64,000 bases of DNA from Nitrospira sp. SG-bin2 (GTDB lineage Bacteria; Nitrospirota; Nitrospiria; Nitrospirales; Nitrospiraceae): contig LVWT01000017.1 of NCBI GenBank assembly GCA_002083405.1, forward strand, positions 1 to 64,000, in the 5' to 3' direction. Shown here piece after piece: positions 9,100-17,763 of this stretch. The position numbers and the translations under genes are program-made. How positions within the stretch are numbered: the first letter of the stretch is position 1; every line of letters starts with the position of its first letter. The notes under the pieces are model-generated. The model was not told where the DNA came from and did no database searches. It saw only the letters and a list, made by a program, of their open reading frames with translations.

Positions 9100-12000
9100 A
9101 TGATCGCCAGAATCGTCGAAATCTCGCTCGTCCAGCGGTTTCTGGTGTGTGCGCTCGGGTTTTTGCTCCTGTTCGGTGGTCTGTACGCCTTCCATCTTCT
9201 CGACATCGTTGCCTATCCGGACCCATCCCCTCCCATGGTGGAGTTGATCACCCAATACCCCGGATGGTCGGCTGAGGAAATCGAACGTCAAATCACGGTC
9301 CCGATCGAAGTGGCTCTGAACGGGATGCCCGGACTCACGGACATCCGCTCGGTCTCGATTTTCGGGCTGAGCGACATCAAGGTGTACTTCGATTTTGATA
9401 CGGAAATGTTCAGAGATCGCCAGGAAGTCTTAAATCGAATCAACTCGATTCAGCTGCCTCAGGGGGCACAACCTGTGCTCTCCCCGTGGTGGGCCATCGC
9501 CGAGATCTATCGATACGAATTGACCGGTGAGGGGACCAGTCTGACGGAATTGAAAACGATTCAGGATTGGCAGGTGCGTCGGGCATTCAAACGCGTGCCG
9601 GGTGTGATCGATGTGACGACGTTTGGTGGTACCACAAAAGAATATCATGTCGATATCGATCCGGGGAAACTCATCAGCTATGGTGTGAGCCTTTCTGAGG
9701 TCATGACGGCGTTGACCAATAGCAATGCCAATGTCGGAGGCAACTATCTGACGCTCGGCGCGCAAAACTACAACATTCGCGGGTTAGGTCTCATCAACGA
9801 TCTGGATGATATTGAAAACGTGATGGTGGCGGAGAAGGCAGGAACGCCGATTTTCGTGAAAACGCTGGGGAAGGTGACAGTCGGCCACCGCGTGCGTCTC
9901 GGCAAGGTTGGGATAGACGATCGCGACGACGTGGTGGAAGGCGTCGTGCTACTCCAACGCGGATATAAGGCCTTGCCGGTGTTGGACAAGGTCAGGGCGA
10001 AGGTGGACGATCTCAATGGGTGGAAGCTACCGGCAGGGGTCCAGGTGAAGACCTTCTACGATCGGACCGCCCTGATCCATACGACAGTGGAGACAGTCAC
10101 TGATATTCTCATCAGCGGCATGGTTCTCGTATTCGTCATTCTCTTTGTGTTTCTCGGCCATCTCCGGGCCGCGTTCATCGTGGCGCTGACTATCCCGCTC
10201 TCCTTGTTGTTTACATTCACAGCGATGATCCTGATCGGTCAGTCGGCCAACTTGATTTCGTTGGGTGCGATCGATTTCGGTATCATCGTCGATGCCACGC
10301 TCGTGATGGTCGAAAGTATTTTTGCCCACTTGGCGCATGCCAGGGGGGGGCGGTTGACGTCGCATCAGCTGATCATTCGGGCTGCGCGCCAGGTGGGGCG
10401 GCCCATCTTCTTTTCTACTGTGATCATCGTGGTGGCATTCGTACCGCTTTTTACGATGACCGGGGTCCCGGGGAAAATCTTCGCCCCCATGTCCATTACC
10501 TATGGGTTTGCCCTTCTGGGCGCCCTATTGATGGCGTTTACCCTGGCTCCGGTGTTGTGTGACTTTCTTTTAAAAGGGCCGATCAAAGAGGCTGACACGG
10601 CCGTAGTGGGCCTCATTCGCGCGGCGTATACGCGAAGCCTTAGCTGGGCGTTGGAGAATAGGACCGCTGTAGTGGGATTTGCGACGGGGTTGGTGGTGCT
10701 GGCGTTCGTTGCATTGCAATCCCTTGGCGGAGAGTTCATGCCGTCGCTGGAGGAGGGAAATTTATGGGTTCGAGCCACGATGCCGGTAGATATTTCGTTC
10801 GATCAGGCTGACCGGTTGACCAGCGAAATCCGAGGTCTGTTCCGGCAATCGCCGGAGGTCGAGACCGTTGTGTCACAACTGGGCCGACCTGATGACGGGA
10901 CGGATCCGACCAGTTTTTTCAACGGGGAGTTTCTGGCCAATCTCAAGCCCAAGTCGGCATGGCGTCCGGGACTGACCAAGGACGGGCTGATTAAGGAAAT
11001 CGAAGGGCGTCTCAAGTCCATACCCGGTGTCATCTTCAATTTCTCACAGGTCATTCAGGACAATGTGGAAGAGGCGATGTCAGGAGTCAAAGGGGAGAAT
11101 TCAATCAAACTGTTCGGGCCCGATTTGAAAACCATGGAAGCGAAGGCCGTTGAGATCGAAGCCGTCATGAGAACTATTCAGGGCGTGAAAGATCTGGGAA
11201 TCTTTCGTTTGATCGGTCAGCCGAACGTATTGATTCAGGTCGATCGCGAAGCAAGTGCGCGGTATGGGCTGCGGGTCTCCGATGTCAATGCCGTCGTTCA
11301 GGCCGCCGTGGGCGGTCAGGCGGTCACGCAGGTGTATGAAGGAGAGAAGCTGTTCGACCTGGTCGTCCGGTTTCTTCCCGAGTATCGACAAGATGTCGAG
11401 TCCATCGGCAATATCCTGGTGAGTACGCCCGGCGGCGCCCGTATTCCGCTCAAACAGGTTGCCGGTATTACGACACAGACCGGGGCCTTCATCATCTATC
11501 GCGAGAATAACGAACGGTACATTCCGATCAAGTTCAGCGTGCGGGATCGTGATCTCCAAAGTACGGTGGAAGAAGCACAGGTAAATTTGGCCGCCCAAGT
11601 CAAGCTACCTGAACGGTATCGTATGGAGTGGGCCGGCCAGTATGATCAACTCAAGGATGAGCAGAAACGGCTGGCCACGATCGTTCCGGTGAGCCTTGTC
11701 ATCATTCTGTTGTTGCTCTACGTGGCGTTCGATTCACTGAAGAATGCCTTGCTGGTGCTGGCCACCATTCCGTTTGCGCTGGTGGGCGGAGTGTTGTCAT
11801 TGGTGACGACCCACACACATTTCAGCATCTCGGCGGCGGTGGGAGTGATCTCGACATTAGGAGTGGCCATCCTGGGAGGCGTCCTGTTGATTTCGCGCAT
11901 CGAAGAGTTTCGGCGGGCTGGACTTGGTTTGAGGGAAGCGGTGCTACGAGGGGCCGATGCGCAAATGCGCCCTATTCTGATGGCGACGCTCGGCGCTGCG

Positions 12001-12183
12001 ATCGGATTGTTGCCGGCCTCGCTGGCAACCGGCATTGGGTCGCAGGCACAGCAGCCTTTGGCACGCGTGGTGGTCGGAGGTATGCTGACGGTAGCCTTTT
12101 TGATCCTGGTCGTGTTACCGGTATTGTATGAGCTGGTACATCGGAAGAGTGCGAATCGGGGCGAAGATCAGTCCGGTCAGTAA
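9100..12183 (+). CDS. heavy-metal RND transporter, inner-membrane pump (CusA/CzcA family)
   Basis: The 1027-residue protein has the full RND layout: TM1 near residues 10-30, a large periplasmic loop, TM2-6 (about 335-500), a second TM/loop set, and TM8-12 from about 865. The motif GAIDFGIIVDATLVMVES (about 388-405) carries the acidic residue of the heavy-metal RND subgroup. It is a proton-driven exporter of metal ions from the periplasm or cytoplasm, working with the two upstream products. Family usual length is about 1030-1050, so it looks complete. Metal identity (Cu/Ag versus Zn/Co/Cd) cannot be settled from this reading. Confidence 0.93.
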   Translation: MIARIVEISLVQRFLVCALGFLLLFGGLYAFHLLDIVAYPDPSPPMVELITQYPGWSAEEIERQITVPIEVALNGMPGLTDIRSVSIFGLSDIKVYFDFDTEMFRDRQEVLNRINSIQLPQGAQPVLSPWWAIAEIYRYELTGEGTSLTELKTIQDWQVRRAFKRVPGVIDVTTFGGTTKEYHVDIDPGKLISYGVSLSEVMTALTNSNANVGGNYLTLGAQNYNIRGLGLINDLDDIENVMVAEKAGTPIFVKTLGKVTVGHRVRLGKVGIDDRDDVVEGVVLLQRGYKALPVLDKVRAKVDDLNGWKLPAGVQVKTFYDRTALIHTTVETVTDILISGMVLVFVILFVFLGHLRAAFIVALTIPLSLLFTFTAMILIGQSANLISLGAIDFGIIVDATLVMVESIFAHLAHARGGRLTSHQLIIRAARQVGRPIFFSTVIIVVAFVPLFTMTGVPGKIFAPMSITYGFALLGALLMAFTLAPVLCDFLLKGPIKEADTAVVGLIRAAYTRSLSWALENRTAVVGFATGLVVLAFVALQSLGGEFMPSLEEGNLWVRATMPVDISFDQADRLTSEIRGLFRQSPEVETVVSQLGRPDDGTDPTSFFNGEFLANLKPKSAWRPGLTKDGLIKEIEGRLKSIPGVIFNFSQVIQDNVEEAMSGVKGENSIKLFGPDLKTMEAKAVEIEAVMRTIQGVKDLGIFRLIGQPNVLIQVDREASARYGLRVSDVNAVVQAAVGGQAVTQVYEGEKLFDLVVRFLPEYRQDVESIGNILVSTPGGARIPLKQVAGITTQTGAFIIYRENNERYIPIKFSVRDRDLQSTVEEAQVNLAAQVKLPERYRMEWAGQYDQLKDEQKRLATIVPVSLVIILLLLYVAFDSLKNALLVLATIPFALVGGVLSLVTTHTHFSISAAVGVISTLGVAILGGVLLISRIEEFRRAGLGLREAVLRGADAQMRPILMATLGAAIGLLPASLATGIGSQAQQPLARVVVGGMLTVAFLILVVLPVLYELVHRKSANRGEDQSGQ

Positions 12184-12229
12184 CCAAACGGCGATCGGCA
12201 ATGAAACTTATGAAAGGAGTGGTCGACCG

Positions 12230-13027
12230 GTGAAGGAATCGTATGTCGGTCCGATAGCAGTCGTCGCGTTCTTGTGTCTGACGGGTGCAGCAGGAGGGGT
12301 TGATGCGGAGACCGCCCCTGCACAGTATCTCTGGCCGGTTCAAGTACCGTATGAGGCTCCGCCCGGCAATCAGGATGCGCCGGATGTCTCGGTTCCTCCC
12401 AATACGAATCCGTTGAGCCCTGAGGAGCTGTCGCGCGCCGAGGCGTTACTGCCGCTGCTGGAAGGCAAACAGGAATTCTGGGCGATGGGGGAATTCGTCC
12501 ATTTGGGAGAGTCGTCGGTTCCTGTTCTGGTCAAGGCTCTGACCCTGCCGAGTCCCAGGGTTCGGTACAACGCCATTGAAACGTTGTCGATGATGAAAGG
12601 TGTGTCAGGAGTCCCGGCGCTCCTCGGTACGGCCAAAGATGTCAACGAAATTCCCCGCGTGCGCGAACATGCCTTACGCGTCGCGATCCGGTTGAACCCG
12701 TCTCTGGTGCCGGAGGCGATTGAGGTGATGGCGGCAGATCTGAATCCGTCTGTCAGAAAGGCGGCGGCGTTCGAGGCGCGGTATGTGCGGCACAAAGCGG
12801 TGATCCCCGTCTTGATTTCGATCATAACCGATGATGAGCGGTTCGTGGCATTGTCGGCGCTCCATTCCTTGTGGATTTTGACGCGCCACGAGACCGAGTT
12901 CCATGATTGGGAGACCTCGACGAAGCAGGATCGCGCAGTCTGGGTCAGCGAATGGGTCGAGTGGTGGAACGACAATCAACAGGTGTTTGAGATTCCGGAG
13001 CCGCCACGGCCGAAGCGAAAATCGTAA
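12230..13027 (+). CDS. secreted HEAT-repeat protein
   Basis: I start at the GTG with AAAGGAG ten bases upstream, giving 265 residues with a signal peptide (VGPIAVVAFLCLTGAAGGVDA). A Pro-rich spacer is followed by HEAT-like helical repeats (about 85-235: VPVLVKALTLPSPRVRYNAIETL, VPALLGTAKD, EAIEVMAADLNPSVRKAAAFEA) and a Trp-rich region WVSEWVEWWNDNQQ. Such repeats usually bind proteins. It follows the RND pump by 46 bases and may be cotranscribed, so a periplasmic accessory role in efflux is possible but unproven. Confidence 0.78.
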   Translation: MKESYVGPIAVVAFLCLTGAAGGVDAETAPAQYLWPVQVPYEAPPGNQDAPDVSVPPNTNPLSPEELSRAEALLPLLEGKQEFWAMGEFVHLGESSVPVLVKALTLPSPRVRYNAIETLSMMKGVSGVPALLGTAKDVNEIPRVREHALRVAIRLNPSLVPEAIEVMAADLNPSVRKAAAFEARYVRHKAVIPVLISIITDDERFVALSALHSLWILTRHETEFHDWETSTKQDRAVWVSEWVEWWNDNQQVFEIPEPPRPKRKS

Positions 13028-13063
13028 GCTGCCCGAGACTGCGGCACTGTGCTGAGAGGGTTG

Positions 13064-13081
13064 CAGGCCCGGACGGGCCTG
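13064..13081. terminator. GC-rich hairpin after the HEAT gene
   Basis: A perfect stem CAGGCCCG/CGGGCCTG with a minimal loop lies 36 bases past the HEAT stop and 57 bases before def. No T-run follows, so it is either a weak terminator or a transcript-stabilising hairpin. Confidence 0.4.
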
Positions 13082-13137
13082 TGTTAGGAGTGTATCTAGT
13101 AGACGGGTGTGGCAACAATAATTTCTGACCTTCGGCT

Positions 13138-13662
13138 ATGTTGACAATCGCCAAGCTCGGCAATCCAATCCTTCGAAAAACAGCGGCTCCGATTGACCCG
13201 CGGGACATCAAGTCGGGTGAGTTGCAACGCTTGATCGATGAGATGCTTGAAACGATGTATGATGAGCCGGGAATCGGACTGGCTGCGCCGCAAGTGTCCC
13301 GTTCAATCCAACTCGTGGTGATGGGCTGTCCGGACGAAGGCGGCTTTCCCGAGACCGTTCTCATCAATCCCTCGATTGTCTATTACGGCCCTGAGCAAGT
13401 CGAAAACTGGGAAGGCTGTCTCAGCGTCGATGGATTGAGAGGGAAAGTCACGAGACCGTCGGTGGTGCGTGTGAAGGGATTGGATCGAAAGGGCAAATCT
13501 CTCGATTTTGAGGCAACAGGCCTCTATGCCGTGTGCATTCAGCACGAAATGGATCACCTGATCGGCAAAGTGTTTCTGGATCGAATGAAGGACATGTCCA
13601 CTTTGACCCAGCTTCCTGAGTTTTCGCAGTACTGGCAAAAAGAACCGACAAACGTGATATGA
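13138..13662 (+). CDS. def: peptide deformylase
   Basis: The 174-residue enzyme removes the formyl group from nascent proteins. All three family motifs are present: GIGLAAPQV (about 46-54), EGCLSV (about 92-97, metal-ligand Cys) and QHEMDHLIGK (about 134-143, two metal-ligand His and catalytic Glu). The length fits type I/II deformylases. It stands alone without fmt beside it and is followed 19 bases later by the ABC exporter. Confidence 0.96.
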   Translation: MLTIAKLGNPILRKTAAPIDPRDIKSGELQRLIDEMLETMYDEPGIGLAAPQVSRSIQLVVMGCPDEGGFPETVLINPSIVYYGPEQVENWEGCLSVDGLRGKVTRPSVVRVKGLDRKGKSLDFEATGLYAVCIQHEMDHLIGKVFLDRMKDMSTLTQLPEFSQYWQKEPTNVI

Positions 13663-13681
13663 GCCCCGCCCCCTTGATTTT

Positions 13682-15406
13682 GTGAAACCACTGCTTCGCG
13701 TTCTGAAATATCTCCAACCCCATCGCAGGCTTGCGTCTGTGACGCTGCTCTGTGCCGCCTGCGCCACAGCCGCCGAGTTGGTGCCACCCTGGGCGATCAA
13801 GATCGTCATCGACGATGTCATCCAAGCGAAGCAACTGGCCTTGCTCCCCTGGGCATTGGGGCTATTGGTCGGCGCCTATGTGGTGAAAAATCTGTTCGCC
13901 TCGCTTCGAATCCGGCTCAATAATCAGCTGGAACAGACGGTGGTGCACGATTTGCGCCGGCAGATTTTCTCCGCGCTGCAAAAGCTCTCTTTGAGTTACT
14001 ACGAAAGCCGGTCGACGGGCGAGATCATGTCGCGGGTGACGAACGACACGGAGCATGTCGAACGGATTTTCATCGATGGGCTTGAAGGGGTGGTGACGGC
14101 GGTGCTGACCCTGATCGGCATCACGATCATGCTGTTCATGCTCAATTGGAAGCTCGCGGCGCTGTCGCTCCTGCCGATTCCGCTGCTGATGCTGTCGGCC
14201 AGCTGGTTTACGTCGAGAGTGCATGGCTATTACCGGCACATTCGAAAGAACTCGGCGGAACTCAGCGGGTATTTGCAAGATGCCTTGTCGGGTATCAGGG
14301 AGACCATGGGGTTCATGCAGCAGGCGTACGAACAGACGCGCTTCGACCGGTTGAGCCGTGCCTATAGCGACGCGAATCTCAAAGCCATGGTGCTGTGGTC
14401 GATCTATTCGCCGGGAATGATTTTGCTCGCAGGCCTCGGCACCGTGTTGATTCTCTGGTACGGCGCGGGGGAAGTTGTCGAAGGCCGGCTGACGCTGGGC
14501 GAGCTGGTGTTGTTTCTCTCCTATCTGGCGTTGTTTTATGTGCCGATCAATCAGATTCATTCCGTCAATCATATGCTCCAACATGCCTTAGCGGCGAGCG
14601 AGCGGGTCTTTGATGTCCTGGACGCAGTTCCGGAGGTGACGGATCGTCCGGGTGTCGGCACTCCCGCGCACCGGGTGCAGGGAGCTGTTCGCTTCGATCA
14701 GGCCCAATTCCACTATCGTTCCGATGTGCCGGTGCTCAAGAGCCTGTCTGTTTCTGTTGCCGCAGGCGAGCGCGTGGCGCTGGTCGGACCGAGCGGAGCG
14801 GGGAAGAGCACCCTGCTCAAGCTGCTCATGCGGTTCTATGACGTGAAAGGCGGCGCCGTCTTGATCGACGGGCAGGACATCCGCGATCTGCCGCTGGCCT
14901 ATCTTCGGCAGCAAATCGGCATCGTGCAGCAGGAGCCGTTTTTATTCAACGGGACGGTGCGGGAGAATATCCTCTACGGCGATCTCGCCGCTGATCAGGA
15001 ACGTCTCGAAAGCTCGGCGCGGGCCGCGCGGGCGCATGAATTCATTATGGCGCTGCCGGAAGGTTACGACACCTGGATCGGCGAGCGCGGCGTGAAACTG
15101 TCGGTCGGTCAAAAGCAGCGGGTGTCGATCGCGCGGGTGCTGTTGAAAGATCCTCCCATCGTGATCTTCGACGAAGCGACCTCCAACATTGATACGGAAA
15201 CAGAAGTGAAAATCCGTGAAGCCCTGACCGAATTGACCAGAGGGCGCACCACCTTCATCATCGCCCATCGGCTGTCCACGCTCCACGATGTCGATCGGAT
15301 TCTGGTTCTAGATGGCGGCCGACTGGTGGAAGATGGCCGGCACGACGATCTCCTCTCCCGTGGGGGAGTGTATGCGGGTCTGTACGAAGCGCAGTTCCAA
15401 GTCTAG
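13682..15406 (+). CDS. ABC exporter, fused permease and ATPase (MsbA/LmrA type)
   Basis: The 574-residue half-transporter starts at GTG. An N-terminal six-helix ABC transmembrane domain (about 1-310) includes the coupling stretch LSLSYYESRSTGEIMSRVTND. The nucleotide-binding domain has Walker A GPSGAGKST (about 368-376), Q-loop IVQQEPFLF, signature LSVGQKQR, Walker B IVIFDEAT and switch His in IIAHRLST. It probably works as a homodimer exporting a lipid or hydrophobic compound. MsbA is the nearest analogue, but the substrate is not established. No lipid A gene is adjacent. Confidence 0.92.
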   Translation: MKPLLRVLKYLQPHRRLASVTLLCAACATAAELVPPWAIKIVIDDVIQAKQLALLPWALGLLVGAYVVKNLFASLRIRLNNQLEQTVVHDLRRQIFSALQKLSLSYYESRSTGEIMSRVTNDTEHVERIFIDGLEGVVTAVLTLIGITIMLFMLNWKLAALSLLPIPLLMLSASWFTSRVHGYYRHIRKNSAELSGYLQDALSGIRETMGFMQQAYEQTRFDRLSRAYSDANLKAMVLWSIYSPGMILLAGLGTVLILWYGAGEVVEGRLTLGELVLFLSYLALFYVPINQIHSVNHMLQHALAASERVFDVLDAVPEVTDRPGVGTPAHRVQGAVRFDQAQFHYRSDVPVLKSLSVSVAAGERVALVGPSGAGKSTLLKLLMRFYDVKGGAVLIDGQDIRDLPLAYLRQQIGIVQQEPFLFNGTVRENILYGDLAADQERLESSARAARAHEFIMALPEGYDTWIGERGVKLSVGQKQRVSIARVLLKDPPIVIFDEATSNIDTETEVKIREALTELTRGRTTFIIAHRLSTLHDVDRILVLDGGRLVEDGRHDDLLSRGGVYAGLYEAQFQV

Positions 15407-15528
15407 CAGGATGCTGAAAAAGTCCGCCAGCGGCGTTCTCGCATCGCTCAGAGGCTCAACGTACCGAAGCGTACGCCTCGCCACTTCGCTCGCTGCGGCT
15501 TTGCTGGACGGCCTTTTTGAGCATCCTG
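15407..15528. repeat. 122-bp palindromic intergenic element
   Basis: The ends CAGGATGCTGAAAAAG and CTTTTTGAGCATCCTG (read in opposite orientations) are near-perfect inverted repeats, differing at one base. The interior contains the near-palindrome CGTACCGAAGCGTACG. It begins directly after the ABC exporter stop. Length and ends fit a MITE or REP-like mobile palindrome; it could also terminate transcription. No second copy is in this window. I recall similar elements from Nitrospira genomes, but only from memory. Confidence 0.6.
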
Positions 15529-15710
15529 ATGCGATTGGGTCTTTAGCGCCATCTGTAATATGTCAACGATGTTTGATGTGTAAGCCGAGTGTTTCCGCAG
15601 CTTGCTAGAGCAGCCTCAACCTCGACCTGAGTCTGCGTGGTTCTCGCGGTTGCGGGTAGGGCAGGCCCATCGGTATACTCGCCGGCAGGCATAGGGAGTA
15701 TCGGTGAATC

Positions 15711-15905
15711 ATGGTGCTGATTTACGAAAGCGACCCCTTGGACGATGAGAATGTCAGGGGGAAGTTCTATCATGTCTGCCGGGGGAGGGTGGAGCGGACG
15801 CCCTTAGCCGTGCCGCAGGATGATCGTCCCTATGAGTGCGGGCAATGCGGTATTGATCTCGAAACGGAAGATTTTCTCATGGCCCTGCAGAAAGGATCGG
15901 TCTAA
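15711..15905 (+). CDS. small zinc-ribbon-like protein, unknown function
   Basis: A 64-residue product with C23 in FYHVCRGRV and a CGQC pair near residues 43-46, so three cysteines with His22 could bind a metal. GGGAG lies about twelve bases upstream of the ATG, slightly far. It is followed within 6 bases by another small two-CxxC protein; the pair may be an operon. Confidence 0.5.
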   Translation: MVLIYESDPLDDENVRGKFYHVCRGRVERTPLAVPQDDRPYECGQCGIDLETEDFLMALQKGSV

Positions 15906-15910
15906 TCGAT

Positions 15911-16120
15911 ATGGCTGGAAGTACGGGAAGAAAAACAGTGGGGGTCTCACGCGGCCTGATGATGCTCTGCGACACCTGCCATTCCCTGGTCATGAACGAA
16001 AAACTCGTGGACGCAAAAAACTTCGTCGCCAACCACGATGAACTCTTTGACCTGATCTGCATGGGTTGTACCGATATCAACCGTCCCCTGATCGACGACA
16101 TGGCGGGCAGCGGGGAGTAA
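15911..16120 (+). CDS. small double-CxxC protein, unknown function
   Basis: The 69-residue product carries CDTC (about 20-23) and CMGC (about 50-53) separated by an acidic/aromatic stretch (NHDELFDLI). That is the spacing of a small zinc finger. It lies 5 bases after the preceding small Cys protein's stop. No family recognised. Confidence 0.5.
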   Translation: MAGSTGRKTVGVSRGLMMLCDTCHSLVMNEKLVDAKNFVANHDELFDLICMGCTDINRPLIDDMAGSGE

Positions 16121-16126
16121 TGGGAG

Positions 16127-16204
16127 ACGTGAAAGGTGAAACGTAAAACGTGAAAAGTGAAGCGGAAATCGGGATGCGTGAAGCGATAATAGGTGGCGTG
16201 AACG
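16127..16204. repeat. tandem GTGAAR-CGT repeat tract
   Basis: Degenerate units of about 9-10 bases (CGTGAAAGGT, GAAACGTAAAACGTGAAAAG, GCGTGAAGCG) are repeated head to tail. This is the same vocabulary as the tracts at 23059, 29807, 47019 and 55583. It ends just before the DUF2283 gene. Confidence 0.55.
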
Positions 16205-16232
16205 TTGGGTTTTTTGTGATCGAGTATGTGCC

Positions 16233-16430
16233 ATGAAAGTCAGCTACTTTGAAGATACCGATACGCTCTACATTGAATTCAAGGATAGCGACATCGCGGA
16301 ATCCAAGGACTTGGATGAACATACACTACTGGATGTCGATGCGGACGGTAATGTGTGCGCGATTACCTTTGAACATGCCAGTGAGCGAACGGATGTCCGG
16401 CATCTGATCGTCGAAGGCATCGCGGCCTAA
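16233..16430 (+). CDS. DUF2283 family protein
   Basis: The 65-residue product matches the DUF2283 pattern: an N-terminal YFEDTDTLYIEFKD strand pair, a central SKDLDEHTLLDVDADGNVCAITFEHAS, and a short C-terminal helix. Members are small beta-rich proteins often next to DUF4258 genes and suspected of toxin-antitoxin roles. No DUF4258 partner is present here. Confidence 0.85.
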   Translation: MKVSYFEDTDTLYIEFKDSDIAESKDLDEHTLLDVDADGNVCAITFEHASERTDVRHLIVEGIAA

Positions 16431-16537
16431 GCAGCGTCCTCTGGACAGTGCCGTGTTCGCTATCCGCCTGATACCCCACTTCTATCTCCACCGACAGCGC
16501 TCAAGCAGTTCAGAATTGACCTGGGCAGGTAATGTCA

Positions 16538-16697
16538 GCTTTCGACCGAGGCTGTGTGAAAACTCACAATCGTCGCGTTCTCGGGGGTCGCTTCACCATT
16601 CCCCTAGTGACGATCGTCGATCCTGGGCCGTTCTGATGCGTCGCAATTTCGCGAGTCCGTGGTTTCGGCGTGTTTTCACACACCCTCGACCCAAAGC
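16538..16697. mobile_element. MITE-like element with 26-bp inverted ends
   Basis: The left arm (16538-16563) ends in GGCTGTGTGAAAAC and the right arm (16672-16697) begins GTTTTCACACACCCTCGACC. The arms are complementary over about 26 bases with a few mismatches. The 108-bp interior has no credible gene. It has the size and end structure of a transposase-less element mobilised by an IS elsewhere in the genome. Confidence 0.6.
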
Positions 16698-16734
16698 GGA
16701 AGTACATGACTGACCACTATCAGAAAGGGGAGTC

Positions 16735-16897
16735 TTATACCGATCCACATAAGAACCCGTGATACATGGTCTCATTGTCCCAATTCATTGGACAAACGTC
16801 GAGCATGGCGTATTCTTCACGAACAGTAGTGGCGTGGTATACGGACAGAAAATGGCAGATCCGACTCTTATGCGGATCGGCCTAAACACAGTTAGCT
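16735..16897 (+). other. attI-like sequence, copy A
   Basis: This noncoding stretch shares ordered blocks with 24620-24773 (copy B): TTATACC, ATAAG-ACCCGTGATA, ATGGCGTATT, CGAACAGT, CTCTTATGC, GGCCT. The similarity fades at GTTAGCT (16891-16897) in A and GTTGAGC in B, where an integron crossover (G|TT) would fall. Copy B directly follows an integrase remnant. The reading as recombination site plus cassette promoter is inference. Confidence 0.45.
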
Positions 16898-16919
16898 GAA
16901 TAATTTAAGGAGAGAGATA

Positions 16920-17348
16920 TTGCCCCCTTTTACTGCGGAAACCTTTAGAGAGGCGGTATCGAATCTGAGAAATTGTTTGGTCTCGATTCTGGATTTTAAT
17001 TCCTATGACAATGACGAAGCAGAAATTATCATTGAATTTTCAAATACTGCGAAACTCCGTGCCGAGTATTGGAGGATCATAGTAGAGGGGCACCATCGTC
17101 TTAGTAGTTTTGATCATCTTCAATTGTATGGTCTACCTGCCCGCATTGACGCCAGGCAAGAGTTGCGCAATATTCTGGCGGCACAATCCATCATGGAAGC
17201 CCGGTGGGACCGCGAAACAGGTGATTTAATATTTGACTTCACGGGCAACATCAAACTTCAGGTTTTGAACTTCACCGGGTACGAGATTTGGGAGATCACG
17301 TTTCCTAACGGCACAGGCGAGCTATCGAATTTCGCCAGAGAATTGTAG
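16920..17348 (+). CDS. unknown protein, probable integron cassette gene
   Basis: The 142-residue product starts at TTG with a strong AAGGAGAG five bases upstream. Composition is more AT-rich than the neighbours. It looks like a compact alpha/beta protein with repeated DFN/LIFDFTGNIKLQVLNFTGYEIWEI-type strands, and resembles small immunity-like proteins in style, but I recognise no family. It sits between the attI-like sequence and an attC-like palindrome, the arrangement of an integron cassette. Confidence 0.65.
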   Translation: MPPFTAETFREAVSNLRNCLVSILDFNSYDNDEAEIIIEFSNTAKLRAEYWRIIVEGHHRLSSFDHLQLYGLPARIDARQELRNILAAQSIMEARWDRETGDLIFDFTGNIKLQVLNFTGYEIWEITFPNGTGELSNFAREL

Positions 17349-17368
17349 TTCGATCAATTGATGATGCC

Positions 17369-17452
17369 GCATCAGCTTACATTGCGCTGGAGCCGACGCA
17401 AACAGCCCGCAAAAAACGCGGCCTGTTTGCGCGGCTCAGCTTAAGTTAATGC
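17369..17452. other. attC-like palindrome
   Basis: An 84-base imperfect palindrome starts 20 bases after the stop of the unknown gene. The outer boxes GCATCAGC and GTTAATGC are partly complementary. The inner arms GAGCCGACGCAAACAG and CTGTTTGCGCGGCTC pair with a bulge, and the loop contains a GC-AAAAAA-CGC tip. Length and nested arms match integron attC sites, though GTTAATG departs from the GTTRRRY core. A strong transcription hairpin is the alternative. Confidence 0.45.
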
Positions 17453-17763
17453 GACAAGGCTGAGGACTGCTTTGTGGCAGTGCGCTCTCGGCGTCGAACT
17501 TCCGCATTTGGCCGATGGCAGTCCTCAACCCAAACCTGCCTTTGGAGAAAAACCTTCAGATCTGCCGAAGGCAGACCTTCAATGTTTGATGCGAGCGGCA
17601 CACCATGGTGACACAGCCGGCGAAACTGAGAGGACTTCGATTATGTACGGCCTATGCTGAATTGGGGATGTCGGAAAAATCCCCGACTCATTTACGAGCC
17701 GACCTTGCGACTTACTCTGTCTTGGAAGCAGTCACAACATGGTTCAGAAACATCTGTTGTGAG
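17453..17763. other. 311-bp stretch with hairpins, no credible gene
   Basis: It holds a GAGGACTGC/GCAGTCCTC inverted repeat (about 17461-17530), a short ATCTGCC/GGCAGA hairpin near 17570, and TCACAACA/TGTTGTGA near 17733-17762. A 62-codon reading frame from 17472 has no ribosome binding site or recognisable sequence. It may be cassette debris. Confidence 0.4.

Noticed and set aside
12128..12229. Longer start for the HEAT-repeat protein overlapping the RND pump
   Set aside because: The GTG at 12230 has AAAGGAG and starts directly with a signal peptide; the extension does not look like protein of that family.
17472..17660. 62-codon frame after the attC-like palindrome
   Set aside because: No ribosome binding site, spans two hairpins, no family resemblance.
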